A stretch of 64,000 nt of DNA from Bacteroidota bacterium (GCA_020444515.1 JAHLKX010000001.1:806001-870000); one strand, 5' to 3'; shown: positions 16,814 to 26,134, counted from the stretch's first letter. Numbers and translations: made by a program. The notes: generated by a model from the sequence alone, not told the origin.

Positions 16814-19606
16814 TTATGGTGTTTCTGAACCCAGTACGGTCAGACTTCCTTTTACGGTTTGTTTAATGTTGTTGCTGCCATAATAGACCTCCAAAACCCA
16901 ATAATATGTTCCATCAGCAACCGTTTTACCATTTCGGGTTCCATCCCATCCCTCTTCAAACTGCTCAGATTCCCAAACTTTTTCACCCCATCGGTTGAAT
17001 ACTTCAATATGGTGCTTATTGATCCCCTGCCAGCGCTCCAGGTCAGGCTGAAACAGGTCGTTTTTCTGATCGCTGTTGGGTGTTATGACCCTGGGGACCC
17101 ACACTTCAAATAAAATAATTTTTGTGGTGTCGCTGTTTGAACAACCGTCCTTAGAAACTTCCACAAAATAATTAGGATTGGATGGATCCAGTGAGCCTGC
17201 ATTTACCTCATAGAACTGCCCCATGGTTCCATCCTGCCATAAGTAACTATCAAAACCTTCCCCGGCGTTTAAAACGATGGATTGCCCGTCAACCAGCACC
17301 TGGTCCTCACCAAGATTGACAGCAGGTATTGGTGCATACGAAACAAAAACCTCATCCACTGCAGTACCGCATTCATTGGTTACCTCCAGGCTTACCAGGC
17401 CTTCCGAAGAAACCACATAAGTATCTGTTCCATCCACACCATTCCAAAAATATTGAAAATCACCGCTTGGAGCTTCCAGGACAAGGGTTTCTCCTTCACA
17501 CAGTTTTTTATCATCTCCCAGGCCAGCCGTTGGTTTGGCTTTTTCATTGACTGTTATTTCACCAAATCCCTGGCAACCATACTGATCGACAACATTCACC
17601 GAATAGGTTCCTCCCGATATAACGGTATAAAACTGCTCCTCCTGCCCATCCTGCCATTGATATTCTATATATTCACTTCCAGCATCCAACAAAATCGTAT
17701 CCCCCGAACACAATAAAGAATCGCCAGCGAAGGCAACCTCAGGATTGGAAACCTGAACAAAAATTTCATCCGATGCTTCACAATTGAAAGTATTGGTAAC
17801 GGTTACCGAGTATATTCCAGACGAAGTTACGGTATAAAATGGAAGTGTCGAATTATCCTGCCACAAGTAAGAGGTATATTGACCCACCGGTTCCAGCAAC
17901 AAGACTTCATCGGCGCAAATCGTTGTATCTTCGCCCAACTCAACCTGCGGAGAAGGTTTTACTTCGATGTTTACTGTGTCGGCTCCTGTACAACCATAAA
18001 TATCTACCACTTCTACCCAGTATGTTCCGGAAGTTGTAATGGTGATATATGGTGATGTCTGACCATTTTGCCATACATAACTTTGGAATCCGGGGCCTGG
18101 AGTGAGGGGATAATTATCACCAAAACAAACTGTTGTATCTGGTCCCAGGTTGACTACCACTGCAGGGCTGAAATTTACTTCAACTGTATCTGTGGTTAAG
18201 CATCCATTTTGATCCGTTACAGTAACCCAATAGGTTCCTGGCTGGTTCACCGTTATGGTAGGAGTTGTTGAGTTATCATACCAAAGATAGGTGATAAATC
18301 CGCTTCCAGGATTTAGTAAAACAGATCCATCAAAACAAATCGCGGTATCTGAAGGCAAGGCAGTCTCAATGGGAGGGAAAAAACTTACATAAACACTATC
18401 TGTTGCCTGGCATCCGCCAAACCCAATCACCTGCACCCAGTAGAGTCCCGGCTCCGATACAGTCAATGTTGAATCAGTAGATCCATCCTGCCACAGATAT
18501 GAAAAGTATCCCGATCCCACATTCAGAGTGGTATCCTCACCACCACAAATGATGATATTTCCTCCCAGGTTTATATCCGGCTCCTCCAAAACAATAATTT
18601 TAATCGAGTCTGTGAGGGTATCTCCACATTTATCGATAATATTGACGAGATAGGTTGTTGTTGTATCCGGGGTAAGGATCACGGTTGAAACAGTATCATC
18701 CAGGCCGACCCATTGAAAACTATAGGGTTCTGCACCAAATTCCACCTCCAATGTAACCAACACTTGCTGACCTTCACAAATATAAGTTGAGTCGATCATC
18801 GTGGAAACCATAGGTTCATATTCGAGGATCTCAACAAAAATGGTATCGGTATCATCACAACCTTCATTCCCGATCACATCCACCCAGTAATATCCTGTTG
18901 TATCAACACTGATGATCGAATCATTGGATCCATCCGACCAAAGATAACTGGCAAAGCCACCACCGGCATTGATCAGGAGTGATTCTCCTTCGCACAATGT
19001 TAGCGTTGTATCATTTCCCAAATCAAGGGAAGGGGATTTATAAATCCGGATGTTATCCATAAGAATGTAGCCCCAATATGGATTTGCCCCGGTATAATAT
19101 GCTTCCAGCACAATATCAGTAATATCATACTCCTCAGGTTTGATAATGAATTCGTAGGTTTCCCACTCTTCATTAGCTATCGCCGGTGATTGCCAGAGAA
19201 GGTTAGATTTATCACAAGAAAGGTTTGAACCGTAGATCTTCAGGGTGATGGGATACATGTTTAAAAAGTTGACATCATCCTGGAAAGCCAGATCAATTTT
19301 GAAAGTATAGCAAGAATCGACTGCAAAAGGGGTGTTTAGACTCGTATGCACATCTTCCCAGGTAAAATCGTTGCGAGCAGTCATTCCCAAATAAGTGTTC
19401 CCATCTGAAGGTGGCATATAAACATTGAAATTACCAGGCTGAATATCCGGCGTACTCCAAACCGGGGTGCATATTTGCCATCCGGGAGGTGCCGTTGCTG
19501 GTGCAGGAATGCCTTCAAATGAGGGGTTGGGGAGGTATTGAGCAAATCCAACCCTTGTTAATAAAAGCAACATTAAAAAACAAAAAGTTTTGACTGGCTT
19601 TTCCAT
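16814..19606 (-). CDS. Large cell-surface protein with Ig-like repeats and T9SS type-B C-terminal domain (copy 1)
   Basis: 930 residues with the same plan as the next gene: signal peptide (ending VGFAQ), an N-terminal domain opening YLPNPSFEG and containing PPSDGNTYLGM, nine Ig-like units, and a CHU_C type-B sorting domain (PRVITPNSDQKNDLF, ending KGSLTVLGSETP). Unit 2 differs: it is a PKD-like domain (FGAEPYSFQWVGLDDTVST) absent from the paralogue. Units 6-9 and the C-terminus match the paralogue unit for unit, for example QYTSYLWQDNSTLPFYTV in both. T9SS export to the cell surface is expected. The ligand is unknown. Confidence 0.93.
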   Translation of the reverse strand: MEKPVKTFCFLMLLLLTRVGFAQYLPNPSFEGIPAPATAPPGWQICTPVWSTPDIQPGNFNVYMPPSDGNTYLGMTARNDFTWEDVHTSLNTPFAVDSCYTFKIDLAFQDDVNFLNMYPITLKIYGSNLSCDKSNLLWQSPAIANEEWETYEFIIKPEEYDITDIVLEAYYTGANPYWGYILMDNIRIYKSPSLDLGNDTTLTLCEGESLLINAGGGFASYLWSDGSNDSIISVDTTGYYWVDVIGNEGCDDTDTIFVEILEYEPMVSTMIDSTYICEGQQVLVTLEVEFGAEPYSFQWVGLDDTVSTVILTPDTTTTYLVNIIDKCGDTLTDSIKIIVLEEPDINLGGNIIICGGEDTTLNVGSGYFSYLWQDGSTDSTLTVSEPGLYWVQVIGFGGCQATDSVYVSFFPPIETALPSDTAICFDGSVLLNPGSGFITYLWYDNSTTPTITVNQPGTYWVTVTDQNGCLTTDTVEVNFSPAVVVNLGPDTTVCFGDNYPLTPGPGFQSYVWQNGQTSPYITITTSGTYWVEVVDIYGCTGADTVNIEVKPSPQVELGEDTTICADEVLLLEPVGQYTSYLWQDNSTLPFYTVTSSGIYSVTVTNTFNCEASDEIFVQVSNPEVAFAGDSLLCSGDTILLDAGSEYIEYQWQDGQEEQFYTVISGGTYSVNVVDQYGCQGFGEITVNEKAKPTAGLGDDKKLCEGETLVLEAPSGDFQYFWNGVDGTDTYVVSSEGLVSLEVTNECGTAVDEVFVSYAPIPAVNLGEDQVLVDGQSIVLNAGEGFDSYLWQDGTMGQFYEVNAGSLDPSNPNYFVEVSKDGCSNSDTTKIILFEVWVPRVITPNSDQKNDLFQPDLERWQGINKHHIEVFNRWGEKVWESEQFEEGWDGTRNGKTVADGTYYWVLEVYYGSNNIKQTVKGSLTVLGSETP

Positions 19607-19661
19607 TATTAACTTTTAGACAGTAACTGGATCAAATAGGTTGTATTGTAGTGATTTATCA

Positions 19662-21029
19662 TCAATTGTATTTAAAAATGCTGTGATATGGAATAAACCC
19701 TTTGGGCGGTCTATCTTTTAATGCCTGCCGTGGTTTATGAAACTCCGGACTTTCATAAATGCGCTTCAACAGAGCATCCCGGGTTACAGGCTCAGCTAAA
19801 TGGGCAATACCGACTGCATGCTCACCAATACTCAGCCCCCTTGGATCGAAGGCTCCATGTTCGGTAACAATGATCACCGGATCTGCTGATATTGCCGTGG
19901 TGGTAATTCCTTCCGGACACATATCCACAATTTTTGATATGCCGCTGGCTGTAGTTGATTTCATCGCTATTATGGCATGTCCTCCTTCTGATAAATAGGA
20001 CCCCCGCAAAAAGTCGGCCTGTCCACCAATGCCACTGTATATTTGACGACCTTTTAAGGAGTCAGCCCAAATATTTCCATGCAGATCTACCCCAATGGCA
20101 CTGTTAATGGCTACCATTTTATGTTGTTGAGCGATTCGAATAATACTGTTCGTAAAATTACAGGGCCTCGACTGAACACTGCTATTGTAATCCAACCAAT
20201 CATAACCCGCTTTATCGGCAGCCAAAAAGATTGAAGCAATAGAAAAATTCACATCAAGGTATTTATTGGTAACGACCCCTTCATCAATCAACTTACGCAT
20301 GGCATCGGCAAACAACTCTGTGTAAATACCAATATCCCTGACCCCTTTATTTATAATGGAGTCAGTAACCGCATCAGGAACCTCTCCTATTCCGTATTGC
20401 AAGGTTGATCCGTTTTTTATGTACAATTCTGTTACCAGTCGGCCTATCCTTTGAGCTGTTTCATCAGGTTGATGAACAGGGCTGAGAGGCAGCGGATAGT
20501 CGGTATCGAGCATAAAATCAATCTCTGATTCGTGAATGGTCGTCCCCAGCACAAAAGGCATCTGTTTATTCCTTTCAACGATGACCAGTCCGCCATTTTC
20601 ACGAATCGAATGTACAGCTGACTGAACACCTTCCACAGTGGTTCCGTAACTGTAGTTACCGCCATTATCTGGGCCAGCAACAGTCAACATCACTACGTTT
20701 GGTTTGATGTAGTTCAGGATTTGTTTCGGAATATCGGAAAGATGCATCAACTGGTAGGTTGCCATCCCTTTATTCAAGGGTTCCCGTGAATAGGGACCTG
20801 AAAAAATAATGCGGTGCCGGATCTTCTGACACGCTACCTCAGAAAACAACTCCCCAACATCGCCCAGCAGCAGCACGCTCAATAAATCTACGTTGTATAT
20901 GTAAGGATCGCGGGCCAATTGTTTCAACAATTTTTGCGGAACCGCAGCATTACCGGCAGTATAGATTACGCTACCCGGTTTGATATAGGTTGCATTAATA
21001 ACGTCCTCAACTTTTTTTACAAACTTCAT
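19662..21029 (-). CDS. Acetyl-CoA hydrolase/transferase family protein, 4-hydroxybutyrate CoA-transferase-like
   Basis: 455 residues. A two-domain CoA-transferase of the class using a glutamyl-CoA thioester; the candidate catalytic glutamate is E238 in IYTELFADAM. Other family features: GIGEVPDAV in the second domain, SGIGGQADFLRGSYLSEGG binding CoA, and GAFDPRGLSIGEHAVGIAHLAEP near the end, all resembling 4-hydroxybutyrate and acetate CoA-transferases. It would swap CoA between an acyl-CoA and acetate or another acid during fermentation. The acyl substrate is not determined. The HAD gene ends 17 bases upstream, so the two are probably one transcript. Confidence 0.88.
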   Translation of the reverse strand: MKFVKKVEDVINATYIKPGSVIYTAGNAAVPQKLLKQLARDPYIYNVDLLSVLLLGDVGELFSEVACQKIRHRIIFSGPYSREPLNKGMATYQLMHLSDIPKQILNYIKPNVVMLTVAGPDNGGNYSYGTTVEGVQSAVHSIRENGGLVIVERNKQMPFVLGTTIHESEIDFMLDTDYPLPLSPVHQPDETAQRIGRLVTELYIKNGSTLQYGIGEVPDAVTDSIINKGVRDIGIYTELFADAMRKLIDEGVVTNKYLDVNFSIASIFLAADKAGYDWLDYNSSVQSRPCNFTNSIIRIAQQHKMVAINSAIGVDLHGNIWADSLKGRQIYSGIGGQADFLRGSYLSEGGHAIIAMKSTTASGISKIVDMCPEGITTTAISADPVIIVTEHGAFDPRGLSIGEHAVGIAHLAEPVTRDALLKRIYESPEFHKPRQALKDRPPKGFIPYHSIFKYN

Positions 21030-21046
21030 AATTACAATTCCACATT

Positions 21047-21721
21047 TTATGTTTGATATCCATTTATTCTAAACAATGTCCATAATTCTTTCAGTGATTC
21101 TACAACAGGGCATCCTGCTTTTTTAAGCCGCTCTATACTTTGATGTCCATGAGCAACCAGAATACATTGAATACCCAGTGCTTCGGCTACTTCATAATCA
21201 TGCAGGGTATCTCCTATCAGGCAAGTTGAATCCTGGTCGGTATTTTGTTTTGCTAAAAAATGCCTCGCCATATCAATTTTTCCATCGGCAAAATGATCCT
21301 GGATTCCTGATATGGCTTGAAAATAATCCGAAATCCCCAATTGGGCAACTGTTTGCTTAAGAAAATCATGCTGCATGGCTGAAACCATAAACTGCTCATA
21401 ACCATGCTGCTGAAAAGAACTTAATGTTTCAACAACCTCCGGAAAAAGCAATACGCCATTCAATTTTTCATCATATAGCCGAATAAAATCAAGTGCAATA
21501 ACATCAAAGGGCTCAATATCAAAATTAAAACCTACTGCCTCATAATAACTCCTGACAGGAAAGGTAAACACCTCGCGGTAGGTTCCATGTGTTAATGTTT
21601 TAAGTTTTCTCCTGGCCAGCAATTCATTGATAGAAAGGATGCAAATAGAAACATCGTCGAGCAATGTTCCATTCCAATCCCAAATGATGGTATCAATCCT
21701 GGCCGGCCAATCAATGTGCAT
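21047..21721 (-). CDS. HAD superfamily (subfamily IA) phosphatase
   Basis: 224 residues. HAD motif I is WDWNGTLLDD with nucleophile D15; motif II is the serine of MVSAMQ; motif III lies around the lysine of FADGKIDMA; motif IV is LIGDTLHDYEVA. A helical cap is inserted after motif I, as in phosphoglycolate phosphatase-like enzymes. The second Asp of the usual DxDGT is Asn (N17), which in many HAD phosphatases would remove the general acid/base; some family members naturally carry DWNGT. The substrate is unknown. It is upstream of and close to the CoA-transferase gene. Confidence 0.88.
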   Translation of the reverse strand: MHIDWPARIDTIIWDWNGTLLDDVSICILSINELLARRKLKTLTHGTYREVFTFPVRSYYEAVGFNFDIEPFDVIALDFIRLYDEKLNGVLLFPEVVETLSSFQQHGYEQFMVSAMQHDFLKQTVAQLGISDYFQAISGIQDHFADGKIDMARHFLAKQNTDQDSTCLIGDTLHDYEVAEALGIQCILVAHGHQSIERLKKAGCPVVESLKELWTLFRINGYQT

Positions 21722-21826
21722 TTATATATGAGTTCACAGGTTTTACCCGGTAAAATTAATCAGATTATTCATAGTTCTATTGAAAATTTGAGTAATTTGC
21801 AAAGCTTAAGTTGATATAATTAATTT

Positions 21827-22681
21827 ATGATTCTAATTGCAGACAGCGGGGCTTCCAAATCGGATTGGATATTAATTGACGACAAAGGAGAGCAGCTTAG
21901 TTTCCAACTCGTCGGGCTCAATCCATATTACCTCAGCACTGCTGAAACCACTACCATTCTTAGCAAAGAATTAACACCTTTTATTGAAACAAGAAAAATA
22001 GAAAAACTTTTTTTTTATGGTGCAGGTTGCGCATCGGTATATAAGTGCATGATGCTGGAAGAGGCATTTATTAAGCTCTTCAAAAATGCCCACATCACCA
22101 TTGAATCTGATTTATTGGGATCGGCCCGGGCATTATTTGGTTCAGAGGAAGGATTGGCCTGTATACTTGGAACAGGATCTAATTCATGCCATTACAATGG
22201 TGAAAAGATCGTTGAAAATGTCGTTTCACTGGGATACTTTTTTGGAGATGAAGGAAGTGGCGCCCACATGGGAAAACAATTCATCCGTGATTTTTTACTG
22301 GGAAATTTGACAGATGAGTTGGCCGATGCATTTCGAAAAAACTATAATTATACCCGTGATAATATCCTGGATGCTGTTTATAACCTGCCTTTCCCCAATC
22401 GGTTCCTGGCTTCATTCTGCGAATTTTACGCCGATCATTTATCTGATAAATATATATTTGAACTGATTACAAATTCGTTTCGGGAGTTTTTTATTAACCA
22501 GGTGGAAAAATATTCCAAATACAAGGAATTACCCATTGGATTTACAGGTTCAGTCGCCTATTATTTTGAACCATTGCTTAGGAAAGTAGCTGCTGAGTTT
22601 GGTCTCAAGATTGATAAAATAATGCGAACACCCATTCGATCTTTAGCAGAATATCACCAATCAGATAATATAAAAGCATAA
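21827..22681 (+). CDS. BadF/BadG/BcrA/BcrD-type ATPase, N-acetylglucosamine kinase-like
   Basis: 284 residues, ASKHA fold. The phosphate-1 loop is ADSGASKSDWILID at the N-terminus; the second ATP motif is ACILGTGSNSCHYNG; and GYFFGDEGSGAHMGKQ is the hallmark of the GlcNAc-kinase-like members. This small form is widespread in Bacteroidota and may phosphorylate N-acetylglucosamine or a related amino sugar salvaged from cell wall or chitin. It is divergent from the HAD gene and ends at a strong bidirectional terminator. Confidence 0.88.
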   Translation: MILIADSGASKSDWILIDDKGEQLSFQLVGLNPYYLSTAETTTILSKELTPFIETRKIEKLFFYGAGCASVYKCMMLEEAFIKLFKNAHITIESDLLGSARALFGSEEGLACILGTGSNSCHYNGEKIVENVVSLGYFFGDEGSGAHMGKQFIRDFLLGNLTDELADAFRKNYNYTRDNILDAVYNLPFPNRFLASFCEFYADHLSDKYIFELITNSFREFFINQVEKYSKYKELPIGFTGSVAYYFEPLLRKVAAEFGLKIDKIMRTPIRSLAEYHQSDNIKA

Positions 22682-22684
22682 AAA

Positions 22685-22710
22685 AGGGGCTCTTCAAATG
22701 AAGAGCCCCT
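22685..22710. terminator. Bidirectional intrinsic terminator
   Basis: An 11-base perfect stem (AGGGGCTCTTC / GAAGAGCCCCT) with an AAAT loop. It is flanked by A-tracts on the left and T on the right, so it can serve both the BadF-type kinase (plus) and the aldehyde oxidoreductase (minus). Confidence 0.9.
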
Positions 22711-22745
22711 TTTGAATGGTCTTTATTACAAGAGTTTAAAAATTC

Positions 22746-24902
22746 TTATTGCAAGGGTTCAACAACTTCAATCAATTCAGGCAGGTCCATACCCAATTCC
22801 TTCAAATGTGAAATTTTCGGCACCCCATTTTTATTCCACCCTCTTCTGAAATAAACGGCATCCAATAGTTTTTCATACTGCTCCTCGCGGTATTTCCGGG
22901 TAATGGCCATTTTTTCTTCCGTTGTCTTACCGGATGGATCAACACCAATAATTTCTTTCATTTGCTTATCGTACCGTTCTGCACGCGATTCATACTCTTC
23001 CCTGGTCACCGGTCCGGCAGCTCGGTATGGCTGGGCATCATGTTTGCGCAGACCATAGCCACGACGGATATTAAATATCCGCTGAAAGTTGTATACCCGT
23101 TCCGATTGATTAATCATTTCTTTTTTATCAAAGGGCTTTCCCGTAACGGCCTTATAAATGGTTACATAATTATCAACATGTTCAGGTACCTTAGCCGGCT
23201 CATCTGATTCAGCATTGGATTCCGGTTCCACATCATTCCAGGGTAATTTGCACAATCCCTGCAATCCAAACCAGGTTCTGAACATAGGGAAATAATGAAG
23301 AGCCTCTGCTTTATCCTCAAAAGTGGGGATTTGATTATTTACCATATCCATGAAAATCAGCCATGCTTCATCATGTTGCGGCCCTTTGTTGGTCATGGCA
23401 TAACCTCCTTGTTGGGCAAGGGATTCTTTCGAAACATATTGGGAATATTCCAAACCTTTGTTTTCCATCCCAATATCGTTGATGAACTGTGGATCACCCC
23501 AACCCTTTTCAATAAACATCACTTTCATTTTCCGAACACCCAAACCAGCAATTTGACCAAATCCTTCTCCCCGTGAAAGCTGGTGCAAAAGCTCCATGGC
23601 TGAATCGGCATTGCCAAAATTGAGCTTCAATCCACCGGTTCTCTCTTCATTCAGGATCCCATTTTCAAAACACTCCATAACAAATCCCATGATCGTTCCC
23701 CATGTAATGGTGCAAATCCCATAGGTATCGCAATAAAAATTGGATTCAATGGTAAAATCCGGGTTAAAAATGCCCATGATTGAACCGAGTGAAGAAGCCG
23801 TTTCGTACTCCGGTCCGTCAACGATCACCGTCTGTCCGGCATAAGGGCCCGTTCTCAACAAATAATTGTCAACCCCTTTCGCACATGACATATTACACCC
23901 TATCCAACAACCATCAGGAACACCCTGAGTGAATCTTTCTTTGTAAACCTCTGAGTGAATTTTATCGGCATCAGGATGCTGGCCAAATTTAAAATTGTTA
24001 ACGGGCAATAAATCATAATCATTCATGATATTGGTCAGGTGAGCCGTTCCTTTTGAACGCATTTCGGCCTGTGAATCATCCAGGTCGCGCATTTCACGAT
24101 TAAACCTTTTACCTCTCTCCATAATGGCCTGGAGATCGACAACATTGTTAAGGTTTCCTTTTACACCTGGTATTTTCGCAACCAATGCTTTAATTTTTTT
24201 ATCCCGAAATACGGTTCCAATGCCTCCCCGACCCGCTTGTTTAAGCCGAACCAGTTTACGTTTTGGATCATAAAAGCTGAAATTAAGCATGCCAATCAAA
24301 GAGTTGTCGGCCGCAGTGCCAGCTGAAACTACTGATACATTTTTTTTATCCTTGTCATCATCTGCATACATTTCGTGCAGGGTCTCAGCAAGAACATGAC
24401 TGTCAATCGGTTCTTTAGGAGCTTCGAAAATTTCTACCTTATGGTTAACCCCATCAATAAATACAATGACATCATTCTCAGCTTTTCCCTGAATTTCTAT
24501 GGCATCAAAACCAGCAAACTTTAAAAAAGGTCCAAAATGACCACCAACATTGCTATCGATCGGAATATCTGTTTGCGGTGAGATAGAAACGCAAATGGCT
24601 TTGCCCGTGCCGGAATATTGCGTAATTCCACCAATGGGTCCGGAAGAAATGTTGATTTCATTTTCAGGATCATTCCATTTAGTATCTGGTTTGGTAGCAT
24701 CCCATAAAAGCCTTAACCCGTATCCCCGACCGCCAATAAACTTCTCCTTCATCTCTTCCGGAACCTGCTTTTCGGAAATTTTATTTTCGCTGAGGTTTAC
24801 ATATAGAATTTTATCAGTATATCCTTTATCCAGTGGCTTCCAATTATAATTCCATTGGGCAATGAATTGGTGAGCCTTTTGCATCTCCATGATTTCTTCC
24901 AT
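22746..24902 (-). CDS. Tungsten-type aldehyde:ferredoxin oxidoreductase
   Basis: 718 residues from ATG 24902. The N-terminal AOR domain holds FIGGRGYGLRLLW and SSGPIGGITQYSGTGKA for bis-pterin binding; the AOR C-terminal domains follow. The [4Fe-4S] ligands appear to be C332, C336, C340 and C551, with spacing CX3CX3C in the first cluster motif instead of the CX2CX3C of Pyrococcus AOR. The enzyme oxidises aldehydes to acids with ferredoxin, or reduces acids in reverse, using a tungsten bis-pterin cofactor in the cytoplasm. A longer reading to 24992 is rejected because a good promoter (TTG-N19-TACTTTTG) lies inside it. Divergent thiF-thiS genes lie across a control region with a palindrome. Confidence 0.93.
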   Translation of the reverse strand: MEEIMEMQKAHQFIAQWNYNWKPLDKGYTDKILYVNLSENKISEKQVPEEMKEKFIGGRGYGLRLLWDATKPDTKWNDPENEINISSGPIGGITQYSGTGKAICVSISPQTDIPIDSNVGGHFGPFLKFAGFDAIEIQGKAENDVIVFIDGVNHKVEIFEAPKEPIDSHVLAETLHEMYADDDKDKKNVSVVSAGTAADNSLIGMLNFSFYDPKRKLVRLKQAGRGGIGTVFRDKKIKALVAKIPGVKGNLNNVVDLQAIMERGKRFNREMRDLDDSQAEMRSKGTAHLTNIMNDYDLLPVNNFKFGQHPDADKIHSEVYKERFTQGVPDGCWIGCNMSCAKGVDNYLLRTGPYAGQTVIVDGPEYETASSLGSIMGIFNPDFTIESNFYCDTYGICTITWGTIMGFVMECFENGILNEERTGGLKLNFGNADSAMELLHQLSRGEGFGQIAGLGVRKMKVMFIEKGWGDPQFINDIGMENKGLEYSQYVSKESLAQQGGYAMTNKGPQHDEAWLIFMDMVNNQIPTFEDKAEALHYFPMFRTWFGLQGLCKLPWNDVEPESNAESDEPAKVPEHVDNYVTIYKAVTGKPFDKKEMINQSERVYNFQRIFNIRRGYGLRKHDAQPYRAAGPVTREEYESRAERYDKQMKEIIGVDPSGKTTEEKMAITRKYREEQYEKLLDAVYFRRGWNKNGVPKISHLKELGMDLPELIEVVEPLQ

Positions 24903-24940
24903 GATATTGTTATTTTTATTTATAATCGTTATTTGATTCA

Positions 24941-24970
24941 CAAAAGTATATTTTCTCTTACAAATATCAA
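24941..24970 (-). promoter_or_regulatory. Promoter of the aldehyde oxidoreductase gene
   Basis: On the minus strand, TTG at 24970-24968, a 19-base spacer and TACTTTTG at 24948-24941 match the Bacteroidota -33/-7 promoter. The box lies 38 bases before ATG 24902 and fixes the start. Confidence 0.65.
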
Positions 24971-24991
24971 TTGTTATTGTCCCTTTTTTCA

Positions 24992-25011
24992 ATATGCACG
25001 TACTTGCATAT
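24992..25011. promoter_or_regulatory. Palindromic operator candidate between AOR and thiF
   Basis: ATATGCA-N6-TGCATAT, a perfect 7-base inverted repeat over 20 bases. It is centred roughly 65 bases upstream of the expected AOR start of transcription, i.e. just upstream of the -33 element, where an activator of the CRP/FNR size class would sit. The binding protein is unknown. Confidence 0.5.
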
Positions 25012-25219
25012 CGACTGATTTATAACCAGTTAATTTGCAACTGCTTTATTTTTAACCCATTTGAAGAATCGCCAACTTTGCGGAATAAAAACAGGTATCG
25101 GAATTTAGAACGAATATAAATTTCTACATATATTGTCAGAAACTCATTTTATGCCTCAACTTTTGTTACTTTTAAATAAAATTTACAATGTGCATTTCAA
25201 AGGTTTTTAATACAATGCC

Positions 25220-25804
25220 ATGAAAAGTTTGGCCGAAATAAAAAAAATCCTAAAAAAGAAATCAATAGGTATTGCAGGAGCCGGCGGGCTGGGATCAAAC
25301 TGCGCAGTTGCTCTTGCCCGTGTTGGAGTTGGAAAAATAGTCATTGCCGATTTTGATACCATTTCAAAGCAAAACCTTAACCGGCAATATTTTTTTCTGG
25401 AACAGATCGGTCAGAAAAAAGTATTTGCCTTGGCTGATAATATATTCTACATCAATCCCTACATTGAAGTAGAAGCACACGATAAAAAACTAAAACCCTA
25501 CCATATTAAACCGCTGTATAGAAATTGTGATGTGATCATTGAAGCTTTTGATCTGGCAGAGATGAAGGAAATGCTCATCGAAACAGTAATGGAAGAGTTA
25601 CCCGACAAGCCTTTGATTGTGGGACTTGGTATGGCTGGGTGGGGAGATAATAACAGCATTAAAACCAGAAAATCAGGGAATCTTTATATTTGCGGTGATG
25701 AGCGATCAGAAATCAATGATCTATTGCCGGCCCTGGCGCCAAGGGTAGGCATTGTGGCCCATATGCAAGCGAATCTGGCGCTCGAATTGCTGCTCAATGA
25801 ATGA
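25220..25804 (+). CDS. thiF: Short ThiF/MoeB-type adenylyltransferase
   Basis: 194 residues, the short ThiF form (MoeB/ThiF of E. coli are about 250). ATP-binding GIAGAGGLGSN (about residues 18-28), then ADFDTISKQNLNRQYFF with the conserved Asp, Asn and Arg. The two CxxC zinc pairs of MoeB/ThiF are absent, as in other short forms. It should adenylate the C-terminal glycine of a ubiquitin-like sulfur carrier, here the overlapping ThiS-like gene. The carrier could serve thiamine or molybdopterin/tungstopterin synthesis; the divergent tungsten-type AOR favours the latter, but this is inference. Confidence 0.82.
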   Translation: MKSLAEIKKILKKKSIGIAGAGGLGSNCAVALARVGVGKIVIADFDTISKQNLNRQYFFLEQIGQKKVFALADNIFYINPYIEVEAHDKKLKPYHIKPLYRNCDVIIEAFDLAEMKEMLIETVMEELPDKPLIVGLGMAGWGDNNSIKTRKSGNLYICGDERSEINDLLPALAPRVGIVAHMQANLALELLLNE

Positions 25805-26013
25805 GAACCATGCGAATTATATTAAATAATCGTCAGGAAGAATTTGATCAATCTACACTATCAGTTTCAGAATTGATAAAAGTCAAGGAATTTAGTTTTC
25901 GATTGCTGGTGACAAAAATTAATGGTAAACTCATCCGTAAGGATGAGCGTGAAACGGCTATTATCCAAGATGGTGACAAGGTTGATGTGATCCATTTGAT
26001 CAGTGGCGGTTGA
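25801..26013 (+). CDS. thiS: ThiS/MoaD-like sulfur carrier protein
   Basis: 70 residues, a beta-grasp fold protein ending in the obligatory Gly-Gly (VIHLISGG). The internal pattern (INGKLIRKDERETAIIQDGDKVDVI) is that of ThiS, with VNG-like and DGD turns. Once adenylated by the ThiF-like partner, its C-terminus would carry a thiocarboxylate. The start overlaps the thiF stop (ATGA), so the pair is translationally coupled. An alternative ATG is at 25810. ThiS and MoaD cannot be separated from sequence alone here. Confidence 0.85.
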   Translation: MRTMRIILNNRQEEFDQSTLSVSELIKVKEFSFRLLVTKINGKLIRKDERETAIIQDGDKVDVIHLISGG

Positions 26014-26134
26014 TCGCCCCCTGCTTTTCTTTTTCAAGCCATAACTGATACAAATTTCCCTTGCCTGCTAATATTATGTAACATACAGAATTAAAGCCCG
26101 TAAAAAAACCATTATTCTCTAAAACTAGCAAATC

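Noticed and set aside
14045..19606. Possible tandem-repeat or CRISPR-like array
   Set aside because: The periodicity of about 210 bases is coding and reflects Ig-like protein units.
24903..24992. Longer N-terminus for the aldehyde oxidoreductase
   Set aside because: It would contain its own promoter (TACTTTTG at 24948-24941), and the extra residues do not resemble AOR.
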